Source: Amaurobius ferox (lineage: Eukaryota; Arthropoda; Arachnida; Araneae; Amaurobiidae). Taken from it: 64,000 nucleotides of DNA. A program made the position numbers and the translations under genes. The notes beneath the pieces are model-generated. The model did no database searches. It saw only the letters and a program-made list of their open reading frames with translations, and was not told the origin of the DNA. Below, one piece after another: positions 1-11,643 of this stretch; positions within the stretch are counted from its first letter, which is position 1, and each line of letters begins with the position of its first letter. The stretch lies in the NCBI GenBank assembly GCA_951213105.1, contig OX578135.1, forward strand, positions 162,967,250 to 163,031,249. Direction: 5' to 3'.

Positions 1-491
1 AAAATTGAATTTTCCTAGAAGAGTTATATCTTTGCAAAGAAGAATGTAAAATCTATAAGAGCTCTTCAACCAAATATCAAAATCGCTTTTTTTACATAAA
101 TTATAAGGCACTGACAAAAAATTTTTTATTTGTGTCAATGGAACAAAATATTTCAAAAAATTCTTGATTGATTTTTTTGTAATCGAATTTCACTCATACA
201 GTTTTGAATTTTGTTTACAGATATGTGCATGAATTTGAGCTATGACTTGCAGTTCAGAAAATTTCAGTGTGGATGCCCTGCTCTTTATATATATATATTA
301 AGTTCATATGGAATTTTTTAATGTGTTCTCATAAAATTTTATATAATATTATAATTAAAATATTTTTATATAAATAGTATGTCTACTTGCCTCACCTTTT
401 TGGTTATTTTATTTCTCTTTATAAAAAGATATATTGTTCAATATTAAGGAATTCTTAAATTTAATGCCTTTATTGTTTTATTCCTTTTTAG

Positions 492-645
492 TTCTCTAAA
501 ACATCAATTTTGATTGGCCATACTAATGTTGTCCGAAATGCTTCTGGAATATATGTTTCACCTACAGAATTAAAAAAATTGTTAATAGCAACCCTATCAG
601 CTGACTCTACTCTGAAATTATGGCTTCGTAATGATGAACAAGCAG
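492..645 (+). CDS. ELP2: ELP2 exon (first in window): WD blade
   Basis: The acceptor is a T-rich tract ending in AG at 490-491 and the donor is GTAAAT at 646. The 154-bp exon reads from FSKTSILIGHTNVVRN to STLKLWLRNDEQA and contains the GH...W pattern of one WD repeat (IGHTNVV ... ADSTLKLWL). It ends in phase 1; the last G joins TG of the next exon to make Val. Upstream exons are not in the window. The ~490 bp before it show no coding signal. A 63-codon minus-strand ORF over the same bases is its shadow. Confidence 0.88.
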
Positions 646-2106
646 GTAAATTAATACATAAAATTCCATTTTTATTCACTTAAATGCTACTCTTTCAAGA
701 ATATTTACATTTTAACAAAAATATATTCAATTTTGATAGATTTTAAATATGTAATATTAAAATAAATTTGTCTGAGCACTAAAAAAATTTGTGTATTCTG
801 AAACAAAAGATATCTTGAATTTTTTAGGGGAATTTCAATTATTGTAAATAACTTTTAAGAGTCTTTAGAACTAGTTTACAGATCTTTCAAATTAGTATGC
901 TTTTACTTAATATTGAAACTGAATTGAAATGTGCTTCCATTTTACATAACAATATCTGTAGGCTGGTGTTATGATTCATCACAACACAAAGTTTAATTCA
1001 ATTCAAAATTTAATATAACTTAATCATCATTAAATACTTTTAGTTCAATTATTTGAGTTTCAATTTTTAATTATTTTAAATCATCTTATTCAAAATTTAA
1101 TTATTTTATTTTAAATTACATATTCCAAATTATTTATTAACTAAAATAATTCATTATTAACTAAAATAGCATTATGCTATTTACAATTCTCAGTTATCTG
1201 TTTGGCATATACTATTTTAATTCCATGTATTGAGTGCAGAATTTTATGTGCGAGTAGCAATCGGCTTTGATCAATAGAATTCTGCCAATGCTTGGCACTC
1301 AATTTCTTTGTTGCCACTGGTCGCTTCAGATGAAGCTACTTTTCATCAGTATGCTCTCAAATGAAAAAGAAAGATGTGAATCTAGTAAGGTGGATAAATC
1401 CCAACATTGGGATTTTGTTCCTCCATCCATTTTTTCTTTTTTTTTTAGATTAGTTATCCTTCCAAGTAATTACAATTATTAGTGAGTGTAATATGTCAGT
1501 GATTGCATTGATCATCTCTATTTAACTTCAATTTGTTTTGTCGATGTCATTTCTCTTTGTAAACAAATTTGTGGATAACTGAAATGCTTGTTAACGATAA
1601 GATGTATCATGAAGAATTTTTATCTTATTCTAAAGACAGTCTGATATTCCATTCATTAAAAGAAATGCATTATTTGTCTTTGTATGAAAGGATTCTATGG
1701 AAGCAAAAAAATGTTTATGTCTATATCATTCACATAAAAAATGGTGTCAACAAATGAATTTACATAAAATGAAGCATTATTTAGAATGTAATCAAATGTA
1801 ATGTGTCTGCAAATTGTTTTACCTGTTAATCTGTCTTATATGAAGTTTAAAAATATAACACTTCAAATGTAAAGGAGAATGATTCTGCTTGGATGACGTA
1901 CACAGGTGTATATTTAAAACAATATTTGGTGAATTCTTCCGTTGAAAAAGTCTGAGGAATCAATTAGTCATATAAGACAAATAAAAAAAAAATTGATTTT
2001 ATATTGTTTTCAGATTGTGCTACAATTATTATTATATTTGAATGAGACATAGTGCACATTTTATCTTCCAAATGAATTGATATAAGATGCTTGAATATCT
2101 GTGATT
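646..2106. other. Intron sequence without recognised elements
   Basis: A+T-rich intron between the first exon and the SINE. Short plus-strand ORFs at 1267-1482 and 1569-1757 have no recognisable domain and no conserved neighbours. I see no transposon ends here. Confidence 0.6.
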
Positions 2107-2119
2107 AATAACTCATATG

Positions 2120-2352
2120 TTGTTGTTGTTGTTGTTTTTGTCGTGTCTCTAACATTACATTTAAGGAAGAATGTGTGCACTGCTTCTGTTTAGTCTAATG
2201 ACCCGGGGCACCCGAAGGTAGAAGTCTGACTTCTGCCCCAAATAAGACATCACAACATCCATGCCCGCAGGCGGGACTCGAACCCGCAATCTGGCAGCTG
2301 AACTATCACGAGGAAACGCCTGCCTCTTTGACCGCTCGGTCACCACATCGGC
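2120..2352 (-). mobile_element. tRNA-derived SINE, complete, with 13-bp target duplication
   Basis: Read on the minus strand, the 233-bp unit begins GCCGATGTGGTGACC at 2352. It carries a tRNA-like head with a box-A-like TGGTGACCGAGCGG and a perfect box B, GGTTCGAGTCC (around 2275). The head resembles a Ser/Leu-type tRNA. A tRNA-unrelated body follows, and the unit ends in a (CAA)n tail, seen as (TTG)n at 2120-2137 on the plus strand. The unit is bracketed by the same 13 bases, aataactcatatg, at 2107-2119 and 2353-2365. This is the signature of LINE-mediated retroposition. It is not a functional tRNA gene, because the would-be acceptor stem pairs poorly. Confidence 0.9.
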
Positions 2353-3330
2353 AATAACTCATATGAAATGTTAAAATAGAACTAAATAAAGGATATTAAA
2401 GTTAGTTATTAAAGAGTTCTTAAATAAACAACCACCTTAAGAGTAACTCTATTATTTTTATGAAAACATCTTTAGATAAACTTTTCTCTCTGAAAGTACA
2501 AATAAAATTGGAGTGCAGTAGGTATGACAAAGAGGATATGAATTTAATTATTTTACTTGAATAATTTGCATTATAAGAAACATTACTATATATTTTTTTA
2601 TTTTATATTACTTTGATTCTTTTTTTTTATACATATGAAGAAATACAGGTAAGAAATTTAAATTGGACATCAATATTTTTTTTATTCACATTATGCATAA
2701 AATATATGTATTTCATAATATTTCTTTTACATTTCTATATTTGTATAATTTAGGCGCTTATATGCAGTTAAATATATAATTTTACTTTAATAAGATTCAT
2801 AATATATTGTTTATATTCCAAATTTTAACTGGTCCCACTATATGAACCATATTTATTAAGATTTTTACATTTTATTTAATTTAATTTCCTTAAATAATTG
2901 CATATGGGTGATATCTCAATCAGGTGTTATGGTAAAGCTACTTAATTAAATATTTTGCTTGATTAATTTCCCTTTGGCAATCTTTATCATAACAGCTGGT
3001 TTTGTACTGTTTATGTGTAAAACCAGTCTAAGATAAAAAAAAAATGTGACATTGGCTCATAGATGCTGCTATCTGCAATAGGAGTATGGTTCTAATTTTG
3101 GGAATGCCCATATAGTTGAGTTCTGTGAATATAAACAAAATTTGATAAAACTGCAATAAATAATATTTTAAGTGAAGTTTTATTTTCACTGTCCTTTGAA
3201 CAGATAATAATACAGTGACAGTCATTACCAATGTTATACCATATATATCACAACATTTGTCCATTATTATATATCATCCAAACTGCCAAATTAAAATTTA
3301 AAATATTTCTCGAAAATGAATTTGGAAAAT

Positions 3331-3467
3331 CCCCCTTCTGTAGATATAAAATCTCCCTTCTGTAGATATAAAAGCTCCCTTCTGTAGATATAAAACCTCC
3401 CTTCTGTAGATATAAAACCTCCCTTCTGTAGATATAAAACCTCCCTTCTGTAGATATAAAACCTCCC
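3331..3467. repeat. 22-bp minisatellite, six copies
   Basis: The unit cttctgtagatataaaa plus a C/T-rich linker repeats exactly every 22 bases (ttctg at 3336, 3358, 3380, 3402, 3424, 3446). A decayed seventh copy follows to about 3500. Because 22 is not a multiple of 3 and the unit has no stop on the minus strand, two overlapping minus-strand ORFs (3291-3536 and 3298-3555) read through it with a 22-residue repeat. These are by-products of the repeat, not genes. Confidence 0.92.
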
Positions 3468-3706
3468 TTTTGAATTTATGAAATTCCCCTTTTGAAAAGT
3501 TGGGAAATTGCTTTTTGATGTTTGGAAATCCGTCATGTGCAGCCATTTTAATCATTCAGCCAATCATAGCACTTTTGACAGCTTACCTGAACTACTTCTT
3601 GTTTTGGTTGTAGGATTAATTGTTAGTTATTGTTTGTTTGAAGAACTGTTTTTCTTTCTTTGAATTGGATTATCAATTGTTAGAGTATTTTAATATGTGA
3701 AAACAT

Positions 3707-3896
3707 AAAGATCCAATTTGGCAGAAGTTTGACTGCACAACAAAGCTAAATAATAATGGGAAGTAAGCTACTTGTAGAAAATGCAAAGTATACATAAGAA
3801 ACTCATTTGGCACTGCAAAATATGCTATGTAGTAAATTCATCATTCGGGAGTGAAAAAGAAGAGTTATAGAATGAAGTTAGAAAAGAGAGTGTTTA
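3707..3896 (+). pseudogene. BED-type zinc-finger fragment (hAT/ZBED-like), broken
   Basis: One frame reads DPIWQKFDCTTKLNNNGK, a stop, ATCRKCKVYIRNSFGTAKYAM, two stops, then IHHSGVKKKSYRMKLEK. The order of W..F, C..C and a late H is that of a BED zinc finger, found at the N terminus of hAT transposases and ZBED proteins. The stops show it is dead. It has no matching terminal repeats that I can find and sits just left of the 3930-4063 direct repeat, so it may be part of a larger decayed element. Confidence 0.5.
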
Positions 3897-3929
3897 AAGA
3901 GAAACTTTAAAGTTTTAAAGAAACTTTAA

Positions 3930-4063
3930 AGTACATATTTGTACATTTAGGGTAACTGGTCAATAGGTCCACCTTGGTTTATTTCTAGAATGTTTACAGG
4001 TTTTAAAATTCTAGGAGAATTTCAGATTTCAGGAACTTACAAGTTTTTATTACAAAAAAAAAA
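3930..4063 (+). repeat. 134-bp direct repeat, left copy
   Basis: From agtacatatttgtacattta to the A-run after acaagtttttatt, this segment matches 5927-6060 with only about five visible differences. The two copies flank a 1.86-kb T-rich segment. Confidence 0.85.
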
Positions 4064-5926
4064 ATTATACTTTTGGATATTTAATAATTTTTTACTTTAA
4101 ACACTCTTAACTTTTAAAGAGAGTTAATAAAATTTTTTTTATACTTTTGGATATTTAATAATTTATTGGGTTATACTTTTGGATATTTAATAATTTTGGG
4201 AATTTTGTTTTTAATCTAAACGTGTTCAGGGGTCTTATTTACATAGTCATTCTCTTTTAGTTATTCATTTTCCAATTGTTTAGGGTTTTGATATTCTTCT
4301 GTTCCAAATAGGTTTTGTGTTAAAAATGGCGAAAGTTCGTTCTTTTTAGGTTTTAAGAATTTAAATTTATTTAAATTGGCTAATTTGCAATTCCATTTAT
4401 TACCCTTTTTATTCCCTTTGATTTGATTCCAAAATTGTTGTTCTCTGTTAAGAATTCGTTAATTGATCGCGATTTTTCAGTTTTATTCTATTTTCAGCTT
4501 TTTAAATATTTCAGAATTGTGAATTCATATATTCCAAATCGTTTCACTTCATTTCTTTTTAATTTTCATCTGCTTTAAAATTCCAGTTCTCTTCTTTAAA
4601 ATTTCGAGTTTTTAATTGGTTGACCGTAATATTAAAATCATCTGTCATTAATTATTTTATCGTTCATCGATAATTTTGTTCAAAGTCTGTGGCAGCGATG
4701 TTTCGCAGTATATAAATAAACTCACGCTCTTTTTCTCTCTCTTCGCTTATTATTCTTGATTAGAACTGAAGATGTGATCTATTAAATTGTTGTTGTTTTA
4801 GCGCTTCAGCGCGAGCCGAAGTTCACATTTGACAAGCTTTCTGAGGAACGAAAGTTTTTTTAATTTCCCGGTCCATTAATTGTACTCTGTTTATTTATTA
4901 TTCCTGCCGTGGAGGTGAGTTTTAATCTAAACATTCAAGAGCTTCTGACAGTGTTGCGTCTGATGGCAGAGAGTTGTTGTGTCTATAAGGACTGGATATT
5001 TTGAACTCTTGCCTCTCCAGTCATCTAATTAGTAATCCACCGTGTTTCCCAGCTGTTTGCGATGTTGGCCGAGGAAGTCTTACCGTCCAAAATAAAAATT
5101 TGTTTACCTTGACAAGCTGCAAGCTCTATTTATGATGAATGGAATTCACATTTCCGTAGCCCATTAGACGGGCATATGCCTTATTTTCTATTTTGATGTC
5201 AGTAGTCCGTCCAGTGCAGCAGTTTGGAGAAATGATTTTTATTACTGGACGTCCGGCTGATGTGGAGAATCCCCCTAGGAGTTGAATCTCGTGAAACGAT
5301 CGTTTTTCCAGAATTTTACTAGACATAAATATGATCCCGGGCCATGATTTTCCTCTCCTGGAGTTCTTTGGATCTGCTTCTTGTTTGGTGACATTGCCTC
5401 CCCCCCGATCTTTACAGCTCCTCCTGGATCCTTGGTGAATTTGCTCCTTTTCTATTAATTTATAATTGTAATCAATTTGACATTAGTTTAAATTAAGTTG
5501 GTTAGAATAAGACCCCTAGACCTATATATTTTAGGTCACCTGAGCCTGAGGTTTTTCTTTAACTTTTGTTCTAAATTTTCTGTTTGACTAGCTGATGTTC
5601 TTTTTATTCTAAATTATAGTTTTGGCAAATAATTGTATAATTTTAATATTGTTAACTTTAAATTTTAATATTCTGACGTTTTTACTACCACTTTACATCC
5701 GGCCATTTATTAATTCAAATTTAATTATATGTTTAATTATGATGTTTAATTTGATTTGTTTAGTTAATGAGATGTTTTAAAAGTTGTAAAATGTTTTGAA
5801 AATTCTTTAAAAATGAAGTTTAAATTTTAATAAACGTTAGATTTTTGAAAACTTAAAAATCTGTGTTCTTTCTCTTACTTTAATGTTTTTATTTTTAGGA
5901 AAGTGCCATTTTTAATATTTTACAGG
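4064..5926. other. T-rich segment between 134-bp direct repeats, unclassified
   Basis: The segment starts with three copies of a ~24-bp unit containing tatacttttggatatttaat (about 4067, 4141 and 4174). It carries a TATA-like tatataaataa at about 4710 followed by pyrimidine-rich sequence, a donor-like GGAGGTGAGT at about 4911 and an acceptor-like tattttacagga at about 5918. No protein family is recognisable; the minus-strand ORF 5126-5326 is unknown. It could be a short terminal-repeat retrotransposon with the 134-bp units as LTRs, but the repeats lack clear TG...CA ends, so I leave it unclassified. Confidence 0.45.
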
Positions 5927-6060
5927 AGTACATATTTGTACATTTAGAGTAACTGGTCAATAGGTCCACTTTGGTTCATTTCTAGAATGTTTACAGGTTT
6001 TAGAATTCTAGGAGAATTTCAGATTTCAGGAACTTACAAGTTTTTATTGCAAAACAAAAA
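5927..6060 (+). repeat. 134-bp direct repeat, right copy
   Basis: Direct partner of 3930-4063 in the same orientation. It ends about 90 bp before the hAT transposon at 6161. Confidence 0.85.
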
Positions 6061-6160
6061 TTTACAGAATGATTTAGGAATGTTTTATAATAATTGAATA
6101 TTGTTTTAGAATATCAAAATGCTTTCTCTTTTTCTACTGGACAATAACAAATGTTGCAAG

Positions 6161-9100
6161 TAGTGATTGCAATACCTGTATACCGAATACTGGTATTTTG
6201 TGCTATTTTGTAATCTCGTGAAACTGGTATTTGAAGGTAAAATACCGGTAGTTTTGGTATTAGCTATAATAAATATTTTTTTTATTAAAGGGTTTAATTT
6301 AACTTATTGGGCATCTACTCTTATTTGAAATATGTATTTTTAAAAATACGTATATGAATAAAAATCTTTAAAAATACGTATAAAAATGCGTATTTTTAAA
6401 AATATGTATAAAAATTGTAAAATAAAATACTCCTTGCACAGGCATAGTTAATTTCCAGCATAACTATAACTTAGAACTTAATATTCTAAACTATCTAACA
6501 ATACGAATTACTAGACAAGATTGTATTCTAAACTAACATCTCTGTGCACAGGCGCAGTTCTCTGAAGCTCCTATTGGTCGTCGGTAATGATGCCGGAGTA
6601 ATGTGTCCTCATGGTGTTGGAGTGGGTCTTGTAATTTATCAGCATTCAGCACGTATCATTTGCTATCTCACTTCCATTCCTTTCGGATCTTCTCTCTTTG
6701 TCTGCGTAATATCAAGATCAAATATGAAGCATGTATGAAACCTAACCTTACATTTAATGTTGTCATAGTGAAATTGTACGTAGTGTTTTAAATGTTTAAA
6801 CATTTAGATATTTTTTAAATTGGTGAGTTCCTTTTTCACAAATAAGTACACATTTTGTATTATACTTTATTGTTTAAAATAATTGTAAAATGTATATGTT
6901 TTGAGTTTTATTTATCCATAATGAATAATAATGACTTCAAAGAACTTAAAAAATCTGGCAATAATACTTCGGCTTGGTTTTACTATTTATATGATAAAAA
7001 AAATATGCTGGCAGGATGCAAAACATGTTCAAGGATTATTAAAGTTTTTGGAGGAAGTACAAGTGGACTACATACACATTTAAAAACACAATATAACATT
7101 AATTTATTGAAAAGAAAAGAATCCAAAACAGATTCTAACTCACCTAAAAATGATATTACTGAACCAAAGACATCACAAATTACAAATTTTTTTAATAGAA
7201 AAAATGACTGTTTCGATGAAGTTTTATGTAGAATGACAGCATTAGATGGTTTGCTGTTCAGATTGTTTTGTACTTCAATTGAATTGAGAAAGTCATTAAT
7301 TGCAAGAGGTTTCAAAAATATACCAAAATCTGTTAATACTATAAGAAGAACTGTTATAAACTATAGTAACAGTGTTCACAATTCTCTGAAAAAAGAATTA
7401 ACAGAATTAAAATTAAATGGTACAAAATTTTGTCTCACATTTGATGAATGGACAAGTGTATGAAGTAGACATTATTTAAATATAAATATTCATTCAGAAA
7501 AGAAAATTTGGAATATAGGACTCACACATGTCTCAGAAAATATGCCAGCTACAAAATGTGTAGAAGTAGTTAACTGCAAATTGGAGGAACATGGATTACC
7601 TCTGAAAGAAGATATTGTCTGCATAACTACTGATGGAGCAACAGTGATGAAAAAAGTTGGGAAGGTGATTGATGCAAATCAGCAATTATACTATGCTCAT
7701 GGAATTCAACTTTGAGTAATCAGTGTGCTACATCAACAAAACCAAGAGCAAAAGAAGCAAAATACTCTGGATTTAGAAACTTCTGATTCTGATTTTGAAG
7801 AGAGTGACAATGAAGAAAATAATAATATAATTGTTGAAAGTACCTTATTTGGATATGAAGGAGATAATAGTAATGAGGATGAAATATTAACTTACCAGGG
7901 ATTGCTTCCTATAATTAAGAAAATTCGAAAAGTTGTTAATATATTTAAATGTTCCTTTACTAAAAATGCCTTTTTACAAAAATATATATTTACTGAAATG
8001 AAAAAAAGAACTTATGCTAATATTAGATTCTAAAACATGCTGGAGCAGTTTGCTCTTAATGATGGAATGATTTTTGAAATTAAAAAATCCAATTCAGAAA
8101 GCATTAACTGACTTAAATTTACAAATTAATTTTTCTAATAGTGAATTCGATTTAATATCTGAAATTGTATCAGCTCTGCTTCCAATAAAGCTGGCCGTGG
8201 AAGCATTATGTCGAAAGGATTCCAACTTATTAACAGCGAAATGCAACAATAAATTTTATGTTGCAATCACTTAAAAATCAGGACACTCCACTATCTACTG
8301 TGGAATTCTACAGTGCATTGAAAATTCGCATAGAGGAAAGGCATAGTGAACTAGAAAATATTTTAAGGTATTTACATAATTATAATGACTTTAAAAAAGA
8401 AAAAGAAAATGAAGAAAAGAAGCTAACAAGGTCAAATTAAGTTCGTCATAAATTTCCACAAAAACATTTATGAAAAGCAAACACAAACCTATCCAGAGGA
8501 ATTCGTTGAAGATGATGTTGATATTAATATCGGAAAATAATTGTCTCTCGAGAAGAAATTACAATTAGCTATAAATAAAAAAATTGCCACAAACAATAAT
8601 ACAAAAGTAATACAAAAAATAGATTTATCCAAAACCGTCAGACGAGAGACTGAGATGTTAGAAAATGAAGGACTTCAAGGCAAATATTTAGAGGAAGTAT
8701 ATCGCTCATTATTAACAGTACCACCAACCAGCATGGATGCAGGAAGAGCATTTTCAACTGCAGGTAATTTGTGCACAAAAATATGTTCCAGGTTTAATGA
8801 CAGTTCAATAGATGCATTATGTTTTTTACGATCACATTTCAAAAATATGCAATTAATAAATTAGTTTTTTTTTTTTTTTCTATTAATAAATGCTATATAA
8901 TAGACGACACAACAAGATTTTTATGTGATATTTACTCTTCTTAATAATAATACTATATATTTTATTCCTTTATTGTATTGTAATACTGTAAATATTTTTT
9001 GTTTCTAATGTTATAAATTATTATTTTACTGCTCTTATTAATAATATTTGATTATAACATTTGTTCCGTTATTTTATATTTGTACATAACAAAATTGTTT

Positions 9101-9269
9101 ATATTTTTATAGTTTATGCATTTTTTGTATAAAACTAATAAATATGGCAAAGAAACAACTGTGTTTTTGTACCTATTTTGAAAAATTCCTAATACCGGTA
9201 TTCTGGTATAACGTTTAAAAAAATACCGAATACTGGTATTGTATTTTTGGTTCGGTATTGCAATCACTA
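6161..9269 (+). mobile_element. hAT DNA transposon, full length, inactive
   Basis: The 3109-bp element begins TAGTGATTGCAATACC and ends with its reverse complement, a 16-bp terminal inverted repeat. Subterminal motifs around ataccggta/tactggtat recur at both ends. It is flanked by an exact 8-bp duplication, gttgcaag, at 6153-6160 and 9270-9277, the hAT hallmark. The interior carries one plus-strand transposase pseudogene. Bases 6165-6900 and 8865-9215 are non-coding subterminal sequence. Confidence 0.95.
6921..8864 (+). pseudogene. hAT transposase, disrupted
   Basis: The likely start is the ATG at 6921 (MNNNDFKELKKSGNN), which opens a BED finger; an in-frame ATG at 6855 gives a less typical leader. 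Domains in order: BED finger (CKTC, then HTHLKTQY with the usual last His replaced), FDEWTS with the first catalytic Asp, TTDGATVMKKVG with the second Asp, an acidic stretch, SALLPIKLAVEAL, and the C-terminal dimerisation segment SLLTVPPTSMDAGRAFSTAG. Damage: TGA at 7461 and about 7713, frameshifts near 8000 and 8250, and a stop near 8538. The conserved Glu before RAFS is Gly. This would be a full-size transposase of about 640 residues if intact, but it is inactive. Confidence 0.93.
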
Positions 9270-9277
9270 GTTGCAAG

Positions 9278-10790
9278 CAAGTGATTTAAGTTTTGTGCAA
9301 GTTTCCCTTAAATCAGCAGTTTCATTCATCCATGATTCAGGATTTTAAAGGGATATAGTAGATTTTATGATCATTAAATAAAATTAAATGATAAAAAATA
9401 GATTTGAGAAATGTCAAAAGTTGACCAACATTTTTTAAAAACTGCTCACAGTTTACCAATCCACTCTGAGAAGCTCACTTTTTCCCAAATGAAAGATTCT
9501 ACAAAACTATACGATCTGGTGAAAAAATCTTATTTTCACAAAATCAACATATCTGATTATTCCTAAATACCAGCTCACTTAAGTTAGAAGTCTTTTAATA
9601 ATTTAAATATTCAATAACATTTCCACACAATATGTTTTCATTTTCTTAAATTTTTTGTTAAGTAAATTGATTTATAAAACAATGCATTGTACATTGTTCT
9701 TTTAAAAGTTGAAACAATTAATAAATGCATAGTTAATGTTACATCTTAATCCTAAGGAGATTTAAGTACTAATATACTGAGATTGATTAGGGCCCCTAAT
9801 TTTCTCAATTGCTAACACTAATATTCCCTAGGTCATTTCTATGCACACAGATTAATGTGTATCTGGTTTTGAGAAAACTTGTAAATGTATATCCAATCTA
9901 TAATATATATCATATTTGCAAAATTATGGCACTTAGCAAGTTTTCTTTGTGTCATTATAGGTATTGGCTATCCCATGCTGATGAAATGAGCACATAAAAA
10001 CCATGAAACAAATCCATGAATGCTGTTATTGACAATAGGAGCATAATCCTATATGTAAAGAAAAAAAATTGTGCTCATATTTCCTGAAATATAGAATATA
10101 ATTCATTGAAAATGTTTTCATTTTATAATATTAAAGGTCCAGGCATTTCAAAGTAGTTAAACTATTGGCTGCTAAATAACACAAACAAATGTCACGAGTC
10201 ATAAAATTTAGCTTCTAGTCAAACAACCTTGACATTTTACATGCAAAATAATAGTATTTCTTAGCAAATCAAATTTGACTCTGACTTAAATACATTCTCT
10301 ATACAATTCTAGAATCTTTGCTTTAAATTAGTTTATGCATTTGGTCATTTGATTGTCTTTCCATTGCTGGCTAGTGGCAAAAATCATGAAACAATGGTCT
10401 AAGAGGGGTGAAATGATGACCAAGTTAATATTATCTTTCTTATTTGCAGATATTTAATTTTAGTATATATTTTTACTGCAAATGGTGTTAATTGCTATTA
10501 TTAATTATGCTGTGCTAAAGAATCTAGAAATGAAAATAAGTTTCAGTGGCTTAGAAAATTTGAATCTACTGCAAGACAAACTCTTTTACTGTAAGATTTT
10601 GTGTTCAGATTTAGTTAAGTTTATAATTTAACTCTATATATTTTCTTTGATTGAATTCTAAAAACAAATATTTTTAACATTTTGTGGAGGGTTTTTTTCC
10701 CCATTAAATTTATTTCATACATTTTTTATTATCACTTTTTCTTTTGTACTGTAAAAATGAGAAATGTGTGCTAAGAATAATGTTTACTTT
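9278..10790. other. Intron sequence without recognised elements
   Basis: A+T-rich intron to the right of the hAT element. No protein family or paired terminal repeat was seen. The ORFs at 9809-9997 and nearby are short and unrecognised. Confidence 0.55.
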
Positions 10791-10802
10791 GCACATATCA
10801 TT

Positions 10803-10865
10803 TTTTTTTTTTTCTTCTTGGTCATCCCAGGCCGGGGGGCTTGCCTAATCAGGCTTATGGCTGCT
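10803..10865 (-). mobile_element. 63-bp poly(A)-tailed retro-insertion
   Basis: On the minus strand this is ~50 bp of G+C-rich sequence ending GGGATGACCAAGAAG followed by an A-run. The host sequence on each side is gca(c/t)atatcatt (10791-10802 and 10866-10877), a 12-bp duplication with one mismatch. The pattern fits an extremely 5'-truncated LINE or a short RNA copied into the genome. Confidence 0.65.
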
Positions 10866-11571
10866 GCATATATCATTATAATTTTGAATTGTTTAACTAA
10901 ATTATTTATTTTTGCATAAGTTAAACACATATATGAACTACTGTTCCTGGCCACTCAAATTGCTGTTCATGCCTTAGGGTGAGTCGAGTGGTCTGGATTT
11001 TTGACGTATATGAACTGATGTAAGAACCTCTATTTTTAAACACATAATGTATGGCTATCTAAGCCTGCTTGATTGTATAGTTAATTTTTTTTTAATTAAA
11101 AACTATGACTATAGGAAAGACCTTATTCTTATTAAGGTTCCCATACACCATATATCCAACCTTGCTAGTAAGCCATCCACAAAAGGCATTCCTCTTTTGA
11201 CAACATGGTCATATCTAATACTTACTTATTCAATATATGTGAGCCTTTTATAAAATAAAAGTAGTTACATAATTTGAAATTGAAGAACATTTGTTTAAAT
11301 CCTAATTAATGTTTAGCTATATATTTAATATTTTTGCTCAAAGAAATTTGTTCTGTTTCTACAAAGAAATTATTTAATTTCAACTTTTAAATATTATATC
11401 TACAATAATCCAAATAACTAATTTTAATGCAGTTGCCAGTTTAATTTATATTTCATGGTTTTGCTGCACGAAATTCTGTGTAAACACTTTTATTAAGTTT
11501 AAAGTGTATGCATTTATTTTATGTATGCATTAAATTGTATGGCTGCTTCATTAATATAACTAATTTTTCAG

Positions 11572-11643
11572 TGGATTGCATTCAAACTATATCATTTGGA
11601 AATGGTTTCGGATTGGATGTAAAATTTGGTACATTAAGTTCCG
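11572..11643 (+). CDS. ELP2: ELP2 exon 2 in window
   Basis: A 72-bp exon with acceptor aatttttcag and donor GTAAGT at 11644. It encodes VDCIQTISFGNGFGLDVKF and GTLSS (the first Val is split). The TISFGNGFGL segment is a close match to a signature stretch of Elp2 orthologues. Both ends are phase 1. Confidence 0.92.

Noticed and set aside
2161..2346. A tRNA gene or a 61-codon minus ORF
   Set aside because: The box-B region belongs to a SINE with tail and target duplications; the acceptor stem does not pair, and the ORF simply crosses the SINE.
3291..3555. Two minus-strand ORFs encoding a repetitive peptide
   Set aside because: The repeats come from the 22-bp minisatellite read in more than one frame; there is no other coding evidence.
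6983..7315. 110-codon minus-strand ORF
   Set aside because: It is the reverse shadow of the hAT transposase reading frame.
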